Of a stretch of 64,000 bases of DNA, positions 35,822 through 44,838 are shown piece after piece. The notes below the pieces were generated by a model, which had not been told where the DNA came from, did not search any database, and worked only from the letters and a program-made list of their open reading frames with translations. How positions within the stretch are numbered: the stretch's first letter is position 1; each line of letters starts with the position of its first letter. Position numbers and translations under genes: made by a program. Origin of the DNA: CAUZIR01 sp034421295 (GTDB lineage: Bacteria > Chloroflexota > Dehalococcoidia > Lucifugimonadales > UBA2962); NCBI GenBank assembly GCA_034421295.1, contig DAOUKM010000012.1, positions 1-64,000 on the forward strand, written 5' to 3'.

Positions 35822-37192
35822 TCATTCCTGATGCCGATTGCCGTGAGCTGAACCCTGAGCCGAGGTACGCAGGATCAGGTATCCGATCAGGCCCGCGATG
35901 ATCGATGCACCGAAGATGCCCATCTTTGCCTGGTTGACCAGCGCGGGATCTGTGAAGGCGATGCCGGCGACGAAGATGGCCACCGTGAACCCGATCCCGG
36001 CAAGGAATCCGGTGCCGAGGACATGTCGCCACGTTACGGCCGAGGGGAGCTGACCTAGACCGACGCGGACCGACAGCCACGTCATCGCGAGAACGCCCAG
36101 CGGGTTGCCCACAAGTAGCCCGATCGCAACCCCCAGGGTGATCGAACTGGTGGCAGCCTGCGTCAGGGCGCCGGTCGTCAGCACGATCCCGGCGTTGGCA
36201 AGTGCAAACAGCGGAAGGATGGCGAAGCTCACCCAGGGGTGAACTATCCTCTCGAGGCGCTCCATGGGCCCCTCGGTGCCGCGGCTGAGCTCCTCGATCT
36301 GTTCGACTATGGCCTGCGCCTTCTCCTCGTCACCGTTCTCCGTTGCAAGTCTGAAGTCGTGGAGCAGGTCGTCGACGGCGGCAGCGTAGTCCTTGCGATG
36401 AAGGTACGGCTCGGCAGGGACTATCGCCGCCACCATGACGCCGGCCAGCGTGGCGTGTATTCCGGACTCCAGGAAGAACTGCCACATGACCACGCACAGG
36501 ATGAGATAAAAGCCCATGGATCGAATACCGAGGCGCAGGCAGATGGCGATCAATGCAAAAAAGCCGACGCCCAGCCCGAGGTTCGTCCAGTGGATCGAGT
36601 CCGTATAGAAGGTCGCTATGACTGCGATCGCTCCCAGGTCGTCTACGACCGCAAGGCCCAGCAGGAACACCCTTAGCTCCGCCGGTATCCTCCTGCCCAG
36701 CAGCGCGAGCACCCCCAGGGCGAACGCGATGTCGGTCGCCATCGGGACCCCCCATCCGACGGTGCCCTGCCCGGAGGAGTTAAAGAGGAGGTAGATCAGC
36801 GCGGGGGTTGCCATCCCGCCCACCGCGGCCACCACCGGCAGGGAGGCCTTCCTAAGCGACGAAAGCTCCCCGTGGAGCAGCTCCCGCTTTATCTCGAGGC
36901 CGACTACAAAGAAGAAGACGGCCATCAGGCCTTCGTTCACCAGATGCTCAAGATCCTCTGAGATCGCGAAGATGTAGATGTCGATCGAGATGTGGGTGTG
37001 CCAGAAACTCACATAGGAGTCCGACCAGGGGGAGTTCGCCCAGCCCAGGGCTGCCGCCGCCGCGACGAGCAGGATGATCGCGCCGATCTCCTCGGTGTGG
37101 ATGAAGGTCTGGATCGGCACGCGCACAGCCCTGACCAGGTACGAGCGGTCCCTCAGGATCCTGGGAATCTCGCGTGGATTGGCTGCGCTCAT
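35822..37192 (-). CDS. nhaA: Na+/H+ antiporter NhaA
   Basis: A 456-residue polytopic membrane antiporter that expels Na+ in exchange for H+. Hallmarks are EEIGAIILLVAAAAALGWANSP near 35-56, VNEGLMAVFFFVVGLEIKRELL near 85-107, GWGVPMATDIAFALGVLALLGRR near 145-167, and the paired transport Asp in LAVVDDLGAI near 180. The second half has the expected helices (GIHATLAGVMVAAIVPAEP, HPWVSFAILPLFALANAGI). It is somewhat longer than the E. coli protein, mainly from a charged loop (residues ~285-320, ATENGDEEKAQAIVEQI). It probably supports pH or sodium homeostasis. No operon partner is apparent. Confidence 0.92.
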   Translation of the reverse strand: MSAANPREIPRILRDRSYLVRAVRVPIQTFIHTEEIGAIILLVAAAAALGWANSPWSDSYVSFWHTHISIDIYIFAISEDLEHLVNEGLMAVFFFVVGLEIKRELLHGELSSLRKASLPVVAAVGGMATPALIYLLFNSSGQGTVGWGVPMATDIAFALGVLALLGRRIPAELRVFLLGLAVVDDLGAIAVIATFYTDSIHWTNLGLGVGFFALIAICLRLGIRSMGFYLILCVVMWQFFLESGIHATLAGVMVAAIVPAEPYLHRKDYAAAVDDLLHDFRLATENGDEEKAQAIVEQIEELSRGTEGPMERLERIVHPWVSFAILPLFALANAGIVLTTGALTQAATSSITLGVAIGLLVGNPLGVLAMTWLSVRVGLGQLPSAVTWRHVLGTGFLAGIGFTVAIFVAGIAFTDPALVNQAKMGIFGASIIAGLIGYLILRTSAQGSAHGNRHQE

Positions 37193-37846
37193 TTCGGGTC
37201 TTGGCTTCTCAACTAATGCGGCGGGCCGACCTGCGGTGGCCGGCTGCGGATCTAACGCCCCTCAGTCCTGGGCGGTGCGGCCAGGTTCGGGTCCGGGCCC
37301 TTTGTCCTGTCGGCCTGCCAGGCGGCGGGTGAGGGAAGGCCCCGTACGGCGAATGCACTCAGTCAATCTGGCACGGTGCCGGCATATTGGCCAGAGTTCA
37401 GGCTAGCAGCATCCCGGTCATATGCCCACCCGCCCCCATGGGTCGATCGGCCCCGGGACGACCAGGAAACAAGGACGTGGCCTTGGGACGTCGACCTCGT
37501 CCAGGCCCTCGAGTCTACCTGGACGCGACGCCTCATCTTGGCTGGGAGGTGTGAGATCTCGCCGCACAACTGCCCTTCGGTGGCCACGATCCAGCGACAG
37601 AGATCCTGCTTCGGTTGAAGCTGTATCTCCTCAGGCGCGCCTCTTAGGACACGGCCAGCAGCTACGGTCCAATCGCTCTCAGGGGTAGGGATGTACACGA
37701 AACCGCTCGAGCTGGAGGTGATCAAGGTAGCCCCGTGCGTTGCCGCCGTGCACCTCTTGGGCCAGTATTCCCTCTCCCCCCAGGCGCACCGGCCTCCAGC
37801 CGCCTACGGGATCTGTGGACCACGTCGCCTGGGCGTCTAGGCGCCG
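37193..37846. other. No gene recognised; region after an orphan antitoxin
   Basis: About 650 bases. It lies downstream of the Phd-type antitoxin at 37847, where a toxin would be expected. I looked for a PIN or Doc motif in the minus-strand frames and saw none. The open frames here have mixed composition and no recognised motif. Confidence 0.45.
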
Positions 37847-38206
37847 CTACCCCCTGGCGTCGAGCCGGGAAAGACTACCGCCCAAGGTCAGGGATTCGCT
37901 CGGCGCCGGTCCGCAACCAGATGAGCGCATGCGTGCCCATGACGGTAATGGATTCAGCACCCTGTCCGGATCGGCCTCCGCCTCCCATTCGACGTCAATG
38001 GGACTGATGATGTCTCCGACGATCTTCATTCGGCCTCGACCCGCGCCGAAGAACGATTCGGGGCGCTGCCGGTAGGGCACGAGACGGCAGACGGGCTTCC
38101 CGTGCTTGGTGATGACGATCTCGCCTCCGCCGTCGGCCACCTCGTCCATGAGACCGAGACACCTGGCCTTGAACTCCGATGCCGTCATGGTCCGGGTGCC
38201 ACCCAT
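37847..38206 (-). CDS. Phd/YefM-type antitoxin, without an adjacent toxin
   Basis: A 119-residue protein starting at ATG 38206. MTASEFKARCLGLMDEVADG and VITKHGKPVCRLVP are the Phd/YefM DNA-binding and dimerisation pattern. GDIISPIDVEWEAE is the usual toxin-neutralising end of antitoxins paired with PIN toxins. After that the frame runs on for ~30 residues with a composition unlike the family, so the 3' part may be scrambled. No toxin follows on this strand. It is therefore an orphan or decayed half of a toxin-antitoxin pair. It is divergent from the intact pair at 38371. Confidence 0.7.
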   Translation of the reverse strand: MGGTRTMTASEFKARCLGLMDEVADGGGEIVITKHGKPVCRLVPYRQRPESFFGAGRGRMKIVGDIISPIDVEWEAEADPDRVLNPLPSWARMRSSGCGPAPSESLTLGGSLSRLDARG

Positions 38207-38370
38207 AGTGTCTCTGTTTGCATTTATGTCGCTACCTCTCCAGGCCGGACTTACGACTATTTTGCCATCGTCACGACCATGGTCGCTTTCCGTCTTCGCT
38301 AACAGACATTGACCTGAAAGGTTGGCCATTCCCAGAATAATATGGTCAAAAAATCTGGTCGGAGCAATTC

Positions 38371-38622
38371 ATGCGTGAGATTCGATCTACCGAAGCCAAA
38401 GCACGCCTGCCCGAGCTCCTTCGGGCGGTAGAGCACGGAGAGTCCGTCACCATAACCCGTCACGGCAGGCGGGTTGCGCACCTGGTCCCCGCCCGTGTGG
38501 AGGACCGCGCAAGCCGCAAAAGGGCGGTGGAGCGGTTCCGGAGGCGGCGCGCCGGATGGAGGCACGTGGGCCTGTCCACCGAGGAGATACTCGCCTCGCT
38601 CCATTATGGTCATCGTCTATGA
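38371..38622 (+). CDS. Phd/YefM-type antitoxin (VapB role)
   Basis: An 83-residue antitoxin. MREIRSTEAKARLPELLRAVEHGE and ITRHGRRVAHLVPAR are the family pattern. The end (RRAGWRHVGLSTEEILASLHYGHR) would clasp the toxin. Its stop overlaps the PIN toxin start by four bases (ATGA), the classic coupling that keeps antitoxin and toxin in balance. It likely represses its own promoter. Confidence 0.85.
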   Translation: MREIRSTEAKARLPELLRAVEHGESVTITRHGRRVAHLVPARVEDRASRKRAVERFRRRRAGWRHVGLSTEEILASLHYGHRL

Positions 38623-39029
38623 ATGGCCTGGTCGTTGATGCGTCGGTCGTCATGGCGTGGCTCTTCGACGACGAGGACGACCCGCGTGCGGACGGGGCGC
38701 TGGATCGACTCATCGAGGAAGGAGCCCTGGTCCCGCAACTCTGGCATATGGAGACGCGCAATTCCCTGCTGACGGCTGAGCGAAGGGGGCGTCTGTCCGT
38801 GAGGGGAGCTGCCGAGCGCATGGATGCCCTTAAGGGCCTGCCCATCCGAACGGATGTGGACCCCGATTTTCAGTCCGCCTTCGACCTGGCAAGAGCCCAT
38901 GAACTGTCCATCTACGAAGCCCTCTACCTGGAGCTGGCCAGGAGGGAGAGCGCGGAACTCGCGACCCTGGACGGGGCACTCGGCAGGGCTGCCGCAGCCG
39001 AAGGGGTGGCGCTAGCGGCCCTTGTCTGA
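38619..39029 (+). CDS. PIN-domain ribonuclease toxin (VapC family)
   Basis: A 136-residue PIN toxin. The start ATG 38619 overlaps the antitoxin stop. The N-terminal strand GLVVDASVVMAWLFDDE carries the first acidic residue. LWHMETRNSL holds the second. The third and fourth are expected near AHELSIYEALYLELARRESAELATLDGAL; in many VapCs this is LSxYDAxYLxLA, so Asp is Glu in YEALY. That may still bind Mg2+. VapC toxins cut tRNA or rRNA. The hairpin after the stop may end the transcript. Confidence 0.87.
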   Translation: MNGLVVDASVVMAWLFDDEDDPRADGALDRLIEEGALVPQLWHMETRNSLLTAERRGRLSVRGAAERMDALKGLPIRTDVDPDFQSAFDLARAHELSIYEALYLELARRESAELATLDGALGRAAAAEGVALAALV

Positions 39030-39045
39030 CCGGGGTCGCCCCGGT
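39029..39045 (+). terminator. Short GC hairpin after the VapC gene
   Basis: ACCGGGG, three-base loop TCG, CCCCGGT. The seven-base-pair stem overlaps the last base of the stop codon. No T-run follows, so activity as a terminator is uncertain. Confidence 0.4.
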
Positions 39046-39206
39046 CGCCGGAGCGGCCGCCAGACTTGACGAAATCAAGAACGTTCCGGTTGATGTTTCG
39101 GCTGACGCTGTAGAACGAAGTTCTCCCTGCATCATCACCCTCCGTCTTGCAGGGGAAGCTCCTGTTCATCCTCCTACCTCAGCGTAGCGAGCGATTCACA
39201 GACACG

Positions 39207-39255
39207 TTGAACCTCACCCTGAATATACGTATACTCTGTTCTGATATACGTATAC
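39207..39255 (+). promoter_or_regulatory. Promoter with two TATACGTATA operators 21 bp apart
   Basis: A -35 TTGAAC (39207-39212) is 17 bases from a -10 TATACT (39230-39235). The palindrome TATACGTATA sits at 39224-39233, overlapping the -10, and again at 39245-39254 within the same 12-base ATATACGTATAC sequence. The two copies are exactly 21 bases apart, two helix turns, so bound dimers would face the same side of the DNA. The next gene encodes a small DUF6364-type antitoxin, so autorepression by this protein, alone or with its toxin, is the best reading. Confidence 0.75.
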
Positions 39256-39271
39256 TTACCAAGGGGCACCG

Positions 39272-39499
39272 ATGAAGCAAAAGCTCACCATCACAGTTGA
39301 CGCCGATCTCCTTCCGTTAGCCAAGCGGTATGCACGCTCGCGGGGAGTGTCGCTCTCATCGCTCATTGAGCAGTCACTGAGGGAGGTTGCGGGAGAATAT
39401 GCCCCGTCCTTCGCCTCTCGGTGGAGGGGAAAGTTCAAGGCAGCGGACCGAAAGAGCGATCCTCGTTACAGTGCGCTGGCCAGAAAGTACCTTAAGTGA
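39272..39499 (+). CDS. Small antitoxin-like protein (DUF6364 type)
   Basis: A 75-residue protein. MKQKLTITVDADLLPLAKRYARSRGVSLSSLIEQSLREVAG is the strand-helix-helix layout of ribbon-helix-helix antitoxins of the DUF6364 type. The end (SDPRYSALARKYLK) would bind the toxin. It overlaps the PIN toxin gene by four bases. The double TATACGTATA operator lies 17-49 bases upstream and is its likely target. Confidence 0.82.
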   Translation: MKQKLTITVDADLLPLAKRYARSRGVSLSSLIEQSLREVAGEYAPSFASRWRGKFKAADRKSDPRYSALARKYLK

Positions 39500-39903
39500 T
39501 ACTTCTGGACACCGACGTGCTCATCGACATCGCCCTCGACCGACGTCCTCACTCCGGCCCGGCCGCGGAACTGCTGGACCGGATCGAAGGTGGCGCAGGG
39601 AGTGCCTACATCGCATGGCACTCCGTGTCGAATCTCTACTACATAGTCGCTCCGGCGCGCGGCGGCGCGAGTACACGTGACTTCATCGTCGAGTTGACCC
39701 GCTTTGTGGAAGTCGCTTCCACCGACGCAGAGGCCATCCGCTATGCCGCCGGGCTCCCGATAGCCGACTTTGAGGATGCAATGCAGGTAGCCGCCGCGCG
39801 CGCCTGTGGCGCGCGGCACATAGTGACGAGGAATACCAGGGACTACGAACGCTCTCCAATCAGCGCGGTCAGCCCACGGGATGCCCTCGGAGGATTGTTC
39901 TAG
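39496..39903 (+). CDS. PIN-domain toxin (VapC-like)
   Basis: A 135-residue PIN toxin starting at GTG 39496, overlapping the antitoxin stop. LLDTDVLIDIALDRRPHSGPAAELLD is the N-terminal acidic strand. AWHSVSNLYYIV replaces the usual Glu-bearing helix. ADFEDAMQVAAARACGARHIVTRNTRDYERS is the C-terminal acidic pair, the form typical of PIN proteins linked to DUF6364. Predicted to be an RNase. Confidence 0.87.
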   Translation: MILLDTDVLIDIALDRRPHSGPAAELLDRIEGGAGSAYIAWHSVSNLYYIVAPARGGASTRDFIVELTRFVEVASTDAEAIRYAAGLPIADFEDAMQVAAARACGARHIVTRNTRDYERSPISAVSPRDALGGLF

Positions 39904-40181
39904 ATCTCGGATGAATGGCTAAGAGGCGCTCGTGAGCAGACGCGAGAGATCTGTGGCCCTGTCCTCTACACACTCCTCAGGGAGTTTAGTTGGCTCCGGA
40001 CGACGGCTGCCGGCGGTCGACAGATCGACATACCTGTGAGGAAGCAGGGCAGTTGGGCATGGGGATATAGGATTCTAATGGAGATAATCGATCTCGACCG
40101 GACGCTGGTCGATGCCGGCTCGCTGGCACTTCTGGGAGCGACCCGCAGGTGGTCCGAGGTCAGCTACGATGAGGGCGAATC

Positions 40182-41870
40182 ATGGTCGAGATGAGCGGAG
40201 GAGAGGCCCTCGCAAGGTCACTTGTCGGGGAGGGCGTCGAGGTCGTATTCGGGATTCCCGGCATACAGATCTACGGGATCGTCGCCGCCATACGTGACGA
40301 GCCGGGCATTCGCATGGTCACCACGCGCCACGAACAGGCGACGACGTACATGGCCGACGGGTATGCCCGCGCGTCTGGAAAACCGGGAGTAGCGCTGGTG
40401 GTCCCGGGAGCGGGCATCTACAACGCCGCTCCCGGTCTGACCAACGCGTTCTCCCGCTCCACGCCCGTTCTCCTCATCGCGGGCCAGATCCCACGGGGCG
40501 CCATCGGAAAGAACCTCGGAGCCGTCCACGAAATCGCGGACCAGCCCGGCACGGTGCGCTCGGTGACCAAGTGGCAGCGACAGGCGTCAAGGCCTCGCGA
40601 CGTTCCGGACACCGTGTTCGAGGCCTTCAGGCAGATGCGCACCGGCCGGCCCCGCCCCGTCCTGATCGAGATGCCGCCCGATGCCGGGGTTGAGAGAGAG
40701 GAGGTCAGGCTGAGGAGGCCGGCCCCTGTCTCCAAGATCGTGCCCAGCCCCGACGACCTGCGGGAGGCTGCCCGGGTCATCACCGGGTCTCGCACGCCCC
40801 TGATATACGCGGGTGGCGGGGTGGCGCGGTCCGACGCCGAGCAAGCCCTTGTCAACCTGGCCGAGGCGACGAACATTCCCGTCGTCACGTCCAGCGGAGG
40901 CAAGGGAGTCATCCCCGACAGCCATCCCCTGTCCTACGGGTCCTGCTTCAGTCCAAGGGGCGAGAGGCAGGAGATGAACCAGATCTACGAGGTCATGCAG
41001 GCCGCCGACGTGGTGATCGGGATCGGCGCCCGGTTCTCGCTCGGGAATCCCGCCGGCGAGGCGTCCACGCTGGTGAACATCAACATAGACGACACCGAGA
41101 TCACCAGGCATCAGGCGAACACCATTCCCCTGCACGGCGATGCCGGGGCGACCATCGAGGCCTTCCTTCCCGTTCTCGTGGAGGCAGGGGCCGGCGAGCG
41201 ACCATCACCGGCCGACGCGGTGAGCGCGACCCGACGGCTGATAGCCTACTACGACATCCGGCTAAAGGAACCGCAGTACCCTGTCCTGGAGGCGATACGG
41301 AGCGGCACCCCGGAGGACGCGTTCGTGGTCTGGGACGTTACGCAGTTCGGCTACTACGCCCGCACCCACTGGCAGGTCAGTCACCTCAAGACATACATAG
41401 ACTCCGGCTACTCGTTCAACCTCGGCTACGCCTTCCCGACGGCCCTTGGCGCGAAGGTCGCAAGGCCCGACCGCCCGGTGGTCTGCATGACCGGAGATGG
41501 CGGGTTCATGTTTAACTCTTCCGAGCTTTCCACGGCTGTCCAGTACGGCATCAACGTCGTGACCGTGGTCTTTAGAAACGACTCCTATGGCAACGTGGCC
41601 CGGGACCTTGATGATGCGTTCGGCGGTGCATACGGGACCGATCTGCACAACCCGGACTTCGTCAGATTCGCAGAGTCGTTCGGCGCAGTCGGCATCAGGG
41701 CAAACGACCCGATCGAGCTGGGCAGGTTGATTCCCCTCGCGCTGGAAAAGCAGGCTCCGGTGATTATCGATGTGCCCTTTCGAGATATGCCGATACCGCG
41801 CGCTCCACAGTTCGCACCCTTCTACAAGTCTCCCTGGACACAGCCTCAAAAGGGTCTGATCTCCTCCTGA
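40182..41870 (+). CDS. Thiamine-diphosphate-dependent enzyme (acetolactate synthase-like)
   Basis: A 562-residue ThDP enzyme. ATG 40182 lies six bases after GAGGG. The N-terminal domain has VEVVFGIPGIQIYGIV and the catalytic Glu in TTRHEQATTYMADGYARASGKPGVALV. The middle domain starts near 190 (TPLIYAGGGVARSDAEQAL). The C-terminal ThDP/Mg2+ motif is MTGDGGFMFNSSELSTAVQYGINVVTVVFRNDSYGN near 435-470. It is near the size of acetolactate synthase and benzoylformate or oxalyl-CoA decarboxylases. GSCFSPRGERQEMNQ and the lack of an FAD-anchoring pattern make the exact reaction uncertain. A paralogue is at 48268. A 38-codon frame (40078-40194) overlaps its start and is probably not a gene. Confidence 0.85.
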   Translation: MVEMSGGEALARSLVGEGVEVVFGIPGIQIYGIVAAIRDEPGIRMVTTRHEQATTYMADGYARASGKPGVALVVPGAGIYNAAPGLTNAFSRSTPVLLIAGQIPRGAIGKNLGAVHEIADQPGTVRSVTKWQRQASRPRDVPDTVFEAFRQMRTGRPRPVLIEMPPDAGVEREEVRLRRPAPVSKIVPSPDDLREAARVITGSRTPLIYAGGGVARSDAEQALVNLAEATNIPVVTSSGGKGVIPDSHPLSYGSCFSPRGERQEMNQIYEVMQAADVVIGIGARFSLGNPAGEASTLVNINIDDTEITRHQANTIPLHGDAGATIEAFLPVLVEAGAGERPSPADAVSATRRLIAYYDIRLKEPQYPVLEAIRSGTPEDAFVVWDVTQFGYYARTHWQVSHLKTYIDSGYSFNLGYAFPTALGAKVARPDRPVVCMTGDGGFMFNSSELSTAVQYGINVVTVVFRNDSYGNVARDLDDAFGGAYGTDLHNPDFVRFAESFGAVGIRANDPIELGRLIPLALEKQAPVIIDVPFRDMPIPRAPQFAPFYKSPWTQPQKGLISS

Positions 41871-42333
41871 AACCCTGCCCAGGACCTGGTGCTGTAGCGA
41901 CGTGTCCACCGGCGGTGCCCCTGAACCTCCATCTTCACCCTCCATCTTCACCAGGGCACGCGGGCGTTCGGCACCGCTTCCCTGCCGGCGATGATCCGGT
42001 CACCCGTTTCCGGGTCCCGCACCCCCGCCCATCGAGGGGCGACCTGACGCCGGGCCAGATTCCGGACCCGGGAGCCCCGCCGGCTCTGATGGCCGAGGAT
42101 CGAATACGCGTGCGGATCACCCTGCTTCGGGGCGGGCCCGTGCGCGCCCGGGCCGGGATGGACGCCCGGGCCGACGAATGCCGCGCGCTGGGCCTGAACT
42201 CCGCGAAAAAGGCCTCCGAGTGCCCTCAAAAACCGCAGTCGGGACGCCGGACTTGGAGTAGACTTGCATTAGGGCAAATGTCACGAAATATCACCACAAC
42301 TGGACGCGAGCTGCACACAACCCGGGAGACATG
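41871..42333. other. No gene recognised; short direct repeat
   Basis: About 460 bases. CCTCCATCTTCACC is repeated back to back near 41928-41953. No motif-bearing frame. It should hold the promoter of the three-Cache gene (AT-richer stretch aaatgtcacgaaatatcacc near 42278). Confidence 0.45.
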
Positions 42334-43791
42334 ATGATCACGCCTGCATTCCATCGAACCGTATCCGCCGCACTCTCGATCAGGGCGCTGGCCGCGCTGG
42401 CCATCGCGCTTGCCCTGGCGGCAGGGACCCATGTCGGCACCGCCGGGGCGCAGGAGACCGATGATCCCCGCGAGGACCAGGCGGCATACACCAGGGCGCT
42501 GGTTACCCAGGCCGTCATCCGGTACGAGCAGAACGGCCTCGGCGAGACGCTCGCCCACTACAACAACGAAGACAGCATCGACGGCCAGTGGTACGTGTTC
42601 ATCTTCGACACCCGCGACGTGCTAGTCGCCCACGCCCCGAATCCCGACCTCGTGGGCCTTCACTCAAGTAACGTGCTGGGCCCGAACGACTATCCCTCCG
42701 GCGATTCGGTCGTCGCCGTCGCCAGGGCTAACCCGGGTGGGGCCTGGCTCGAGTACACCTACCCCAACCCCGCCTCGGGCGACCTCGAGACCAAGCACTC
42801 CTGGGTCGTGGTGCAAGACGGGCTGGTCTTCGGCTCCGGCTGGTATGAACCCGGCCCGAGCAGGTCGCAGCCGGCCGCATACACCCAGGCGGTCGTTGCC
42901 CAGGCGGTCAATCTCTACGAGGCTATCGGACGGGAAGGCTCCGTCTCCTACTACAACTCCCCCGAGAGCGTCGACGGCCAGTGGTACATGTTCATCGCCG
43001 ACGAGCAGGACGTGCTCATCGCCAGCGCCGCAAGCCCCGTCTCTGTGGGGCTGACACCAGACCGCATCCTGGGGCCCAACGGGTATCCCGCCGGCGAGGC
43101 AGTCGCCGCCGTATCGAGGGCAAACCCCGACGGGGCCTGGCTCGAGTACGTCTTCCCGAATCCGGTCTCCGGTCGCTATGAGACCAAGAACACGTGGGTC
43201 GTGGTGCACGACGGCCTGGTCTTCGGCTCCGGCTGGTATGAGCCCGGCCCGAGCAAGGCGAATCTCTCGGGCTTCACAAAGTCCTTCGTCGGCCAGGCGA
43301 TCAATCTCTACGAGGCCGTCGGCCTTGAGCGAACGCTCGAGTACTACAACAGCCCCGAGAGCGCCGACGGGCCGTGGTACGTGTACATAACCGATGAGGA
43401 CGGCATAATCATCGCGCACCCGACCATACCGGAGAACGTCGGCAAGCACATTCTCGGCAAGGTCGGGGTGGACCCTGTGACGGACCACCCCTACGGTCTC
43501 GACGTACTCGCGGCGAACAACCAGGGCCGGTGGGTCAGGTACAACTTCCTTAACTCGCACACCGGCGAGACCGAAAGGAAGAACACCTGGGTCATAAGGC
43601 ACGACGGACTGCTCTTCGCCTCCGGCTGGTACGGGATAGCGCCGGACTTGATCGGACTGCCGACGACCGGCGACCGAACGATCCCGGCGGGCTGGCTTGT
43701 CGCGATCGGCCTGGGTGGATTCCTCGTCCTGGCGGCGGGGGCGGGCACGCTGGCCCTCCAGCGCCGGCGCAGCCGCCAGGGAGCCCGATAG
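42334..43791 (+). CDS. Three-Cache-domain surface protein with LPTTGD C-terminal anchor
   Basis: A 485-residue paralogue of the protein at 34562. The second of two adjacent ATGs is taken because it is five bases from GGGAG. The signal (LAALAIALALAAGTHVGTAGA) is followed by three ~130-residue single-Cache domains, each with VxQAVxxYExxG, YYNSPES, DGQWYxFI, GYPxGE, EYxxPNPxSG and NTWVVVHDGLVFGSGWY. The third domain has variant residues (VDPVTDHPYGLD). The end LPTTGDRTIPAG, a membrane helix and LQRRRSRQGAR match the two-Cache paralogue. Domain number differs by one, which suggests gain or loss by duplication. It is inferred to bind extracellular small molecules. The SDR at 43967 follows on the same strand after 175 bases. 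Confidence 0.82.
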   Translation: MITPAFHRTVSAALSIRALAALAIALALAAGTHVGTAGAQETDDPREDQAAYTRALVTQAVIRYEQNGLGETLAHYNNEDSIDGQWYVFIFDTRDVLVAHAPNPDLVGLHSSNVLGPNDYPSGDSVVAVARANPGGAWLEYTYPNPASGDLETKHSWVVVQDGLVFGSGWYEPGPSRSQPAAYTQAVVAQAVNLYEAIGREGSVSYYNSPESVDGQWYMFIADEQDVLIASAASPVSVGLTPDRILGPNGYPAGEAVAAVSRANPDGAWLEYVFPNPVSGRYETKNTWVVVHDGLVFGSGWYEPGPSKANLSGFTKSFVGQAINLYEAVGLERTLEYYNSPESADGPWYVYITDEDGIIIAHPTIPENVGKHILGKVGVDPVTDHPYGLDVLAANNQGRWVRYNFLNSHTGETERKNTWVIRHDGLLFASGWYGIAPDLIGLPTTGDRTIPAGWLVAIGLGGFLVLAAGAGTLALQRRRSRQGAR

Positions 43792-43966
43792 CCGGACCGG
43801 GGCCGCACGGCTCTCCATACCGCAAGCAAGGCGCCGCGGGCGCGATCGGGTAGCTTCCGGTCGCGCCCGCCGTGCGTCTGGCGCCCAGATGCGAAGGAGC
43901 CGGGCGGCGGCTGGCCCGGTGCGGTAAAGTGGACCCACAGCCCTCCGGGAGGCTCAAGGGACCCGT

Positions 43967-44752
43967 ATGAGACTTAGCGGACGCACAGCGATCGTCACCG
44001 GCGCAAGCTCCGGCATAGGCCGGGGCATCGCGATCGAGCTTGCGAAAGAGGGCGCCGGCGTGCTCGTCGCCGACGTTACCGAGACCCCCAGGCGGGGACG
44101 CTACCACGAGCGCGACACGGTAACCCCGACCGCCCGGGAGATACGGGCGGGGGGAGGGCAGGCCATCTTCGTCTCCGCCGACGTCGCGGCAGAGGACCAG
44201 GTCGAGGCGATGGTGGATGCGGCCGTATCGCACTTCGGGCGCCTGGACATCCTGGTAAACAACGCCGGGATCTACTTTGACACCGACAGCGGGCAGACCG
44301 GCCCGGAGGATTGGGACAGGCTGATCGCCATCAACCTGCGGGGCGTGTACCTCGGGGTGCACTTCGCACTGCCCCACCTTCGGCGCTCTCGGGCCGGGCG
44401 CATCATCAACATCGCCTCGGTGCATGCCTTCGGCGGGGGCGGCGGCCCGGCCTACGCCTCGGCGAAGGCGGGCGTGGTAAACATGACCCGCGACACGGCG
44501 ATCGAGGCGGCCGCCGACGGGGTCACCGTGAACGCGATATGCCCGGGCTACATAGAGACCGCGATACAGGACGCGCTGACGCCCGAGCAGGTCGAGCTGT
44601 CCGGGCGCATAACGCCCCTTCCGCGCCTTGGCCTTCCCCGCGACATCGGCAGGGCGGCGGCGTTCCTGGCGTCCGACGATGCCGAGTGGATAACGGGCGT
44701 CGCGCTCCCCGTGGACGGCGGTCTGCTCGCCCCGCTGATGCCCGGCTACTAG
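43967..44752 (+). CDS. SDR family oxidoreductase
   Basis: A 261-residue classical SDR. TGASSGIGRGIA near 11-22, an Asp in VADVTET (NAD preference), NNAGIY near 99, catalytic Ser in NIASVHAF near 150, YASAK near 166 and CPGYIETAI near 194 are all seen. An insertion of ~15 residues after the second strand (PRRGRYHERDTVTPTA) is longer than usual and might form part of the substrate pocket. It is similar to glucose- and 3-oxoacyl-type reductases. The substrate is unknown. The downstream Gly/Ala repeat gene begins 86 bases later. Confidence 0.88.
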   Translation: MRLSGRTAIVTGASSGIGRGIAIELAKEGAGVLVADVTETPRRGRYHERDTVTPTAREIRAGGGQAIFVSADVAAEDQVEAMVDAAVSHFGRLDILVNNAGIYFDTDSGQTGPEDWDRLIAINLRGVYLGVHFALPHLRRSRAGRIINIASVHAFGGGGGPAYASAKAGVVNMTRDTAIEAAADGVTVNAICPGYIETAIQDALTPEQVELSGRITPLPRLGLPRDIGRAAAFLASDDAEWITGVALPVDGGLLAPLMPGY

Positions 44753-44838
44753 AGCCGTCCGTTGACCGGCCTCGGAACGTAACCACATAATCAGATAAGG
44801 CACACCGCCAACCAATCACCTTTTAGGGAGTAACAGCT

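Noticed and set aside
37363..37725. A 120-codon minus-strand frame downstream of the orphan Phd antitoxin
   Set aside because: I looked for toxin motifs (PIN or Doc) and saw none.
40078..40194. A 38-codon frame that overlaps the start of the ThDP enzyme by ATGA
   Set aside because: It is short, has no family match, and the ThDP gene has its own ribosome site giving a start at 40182.
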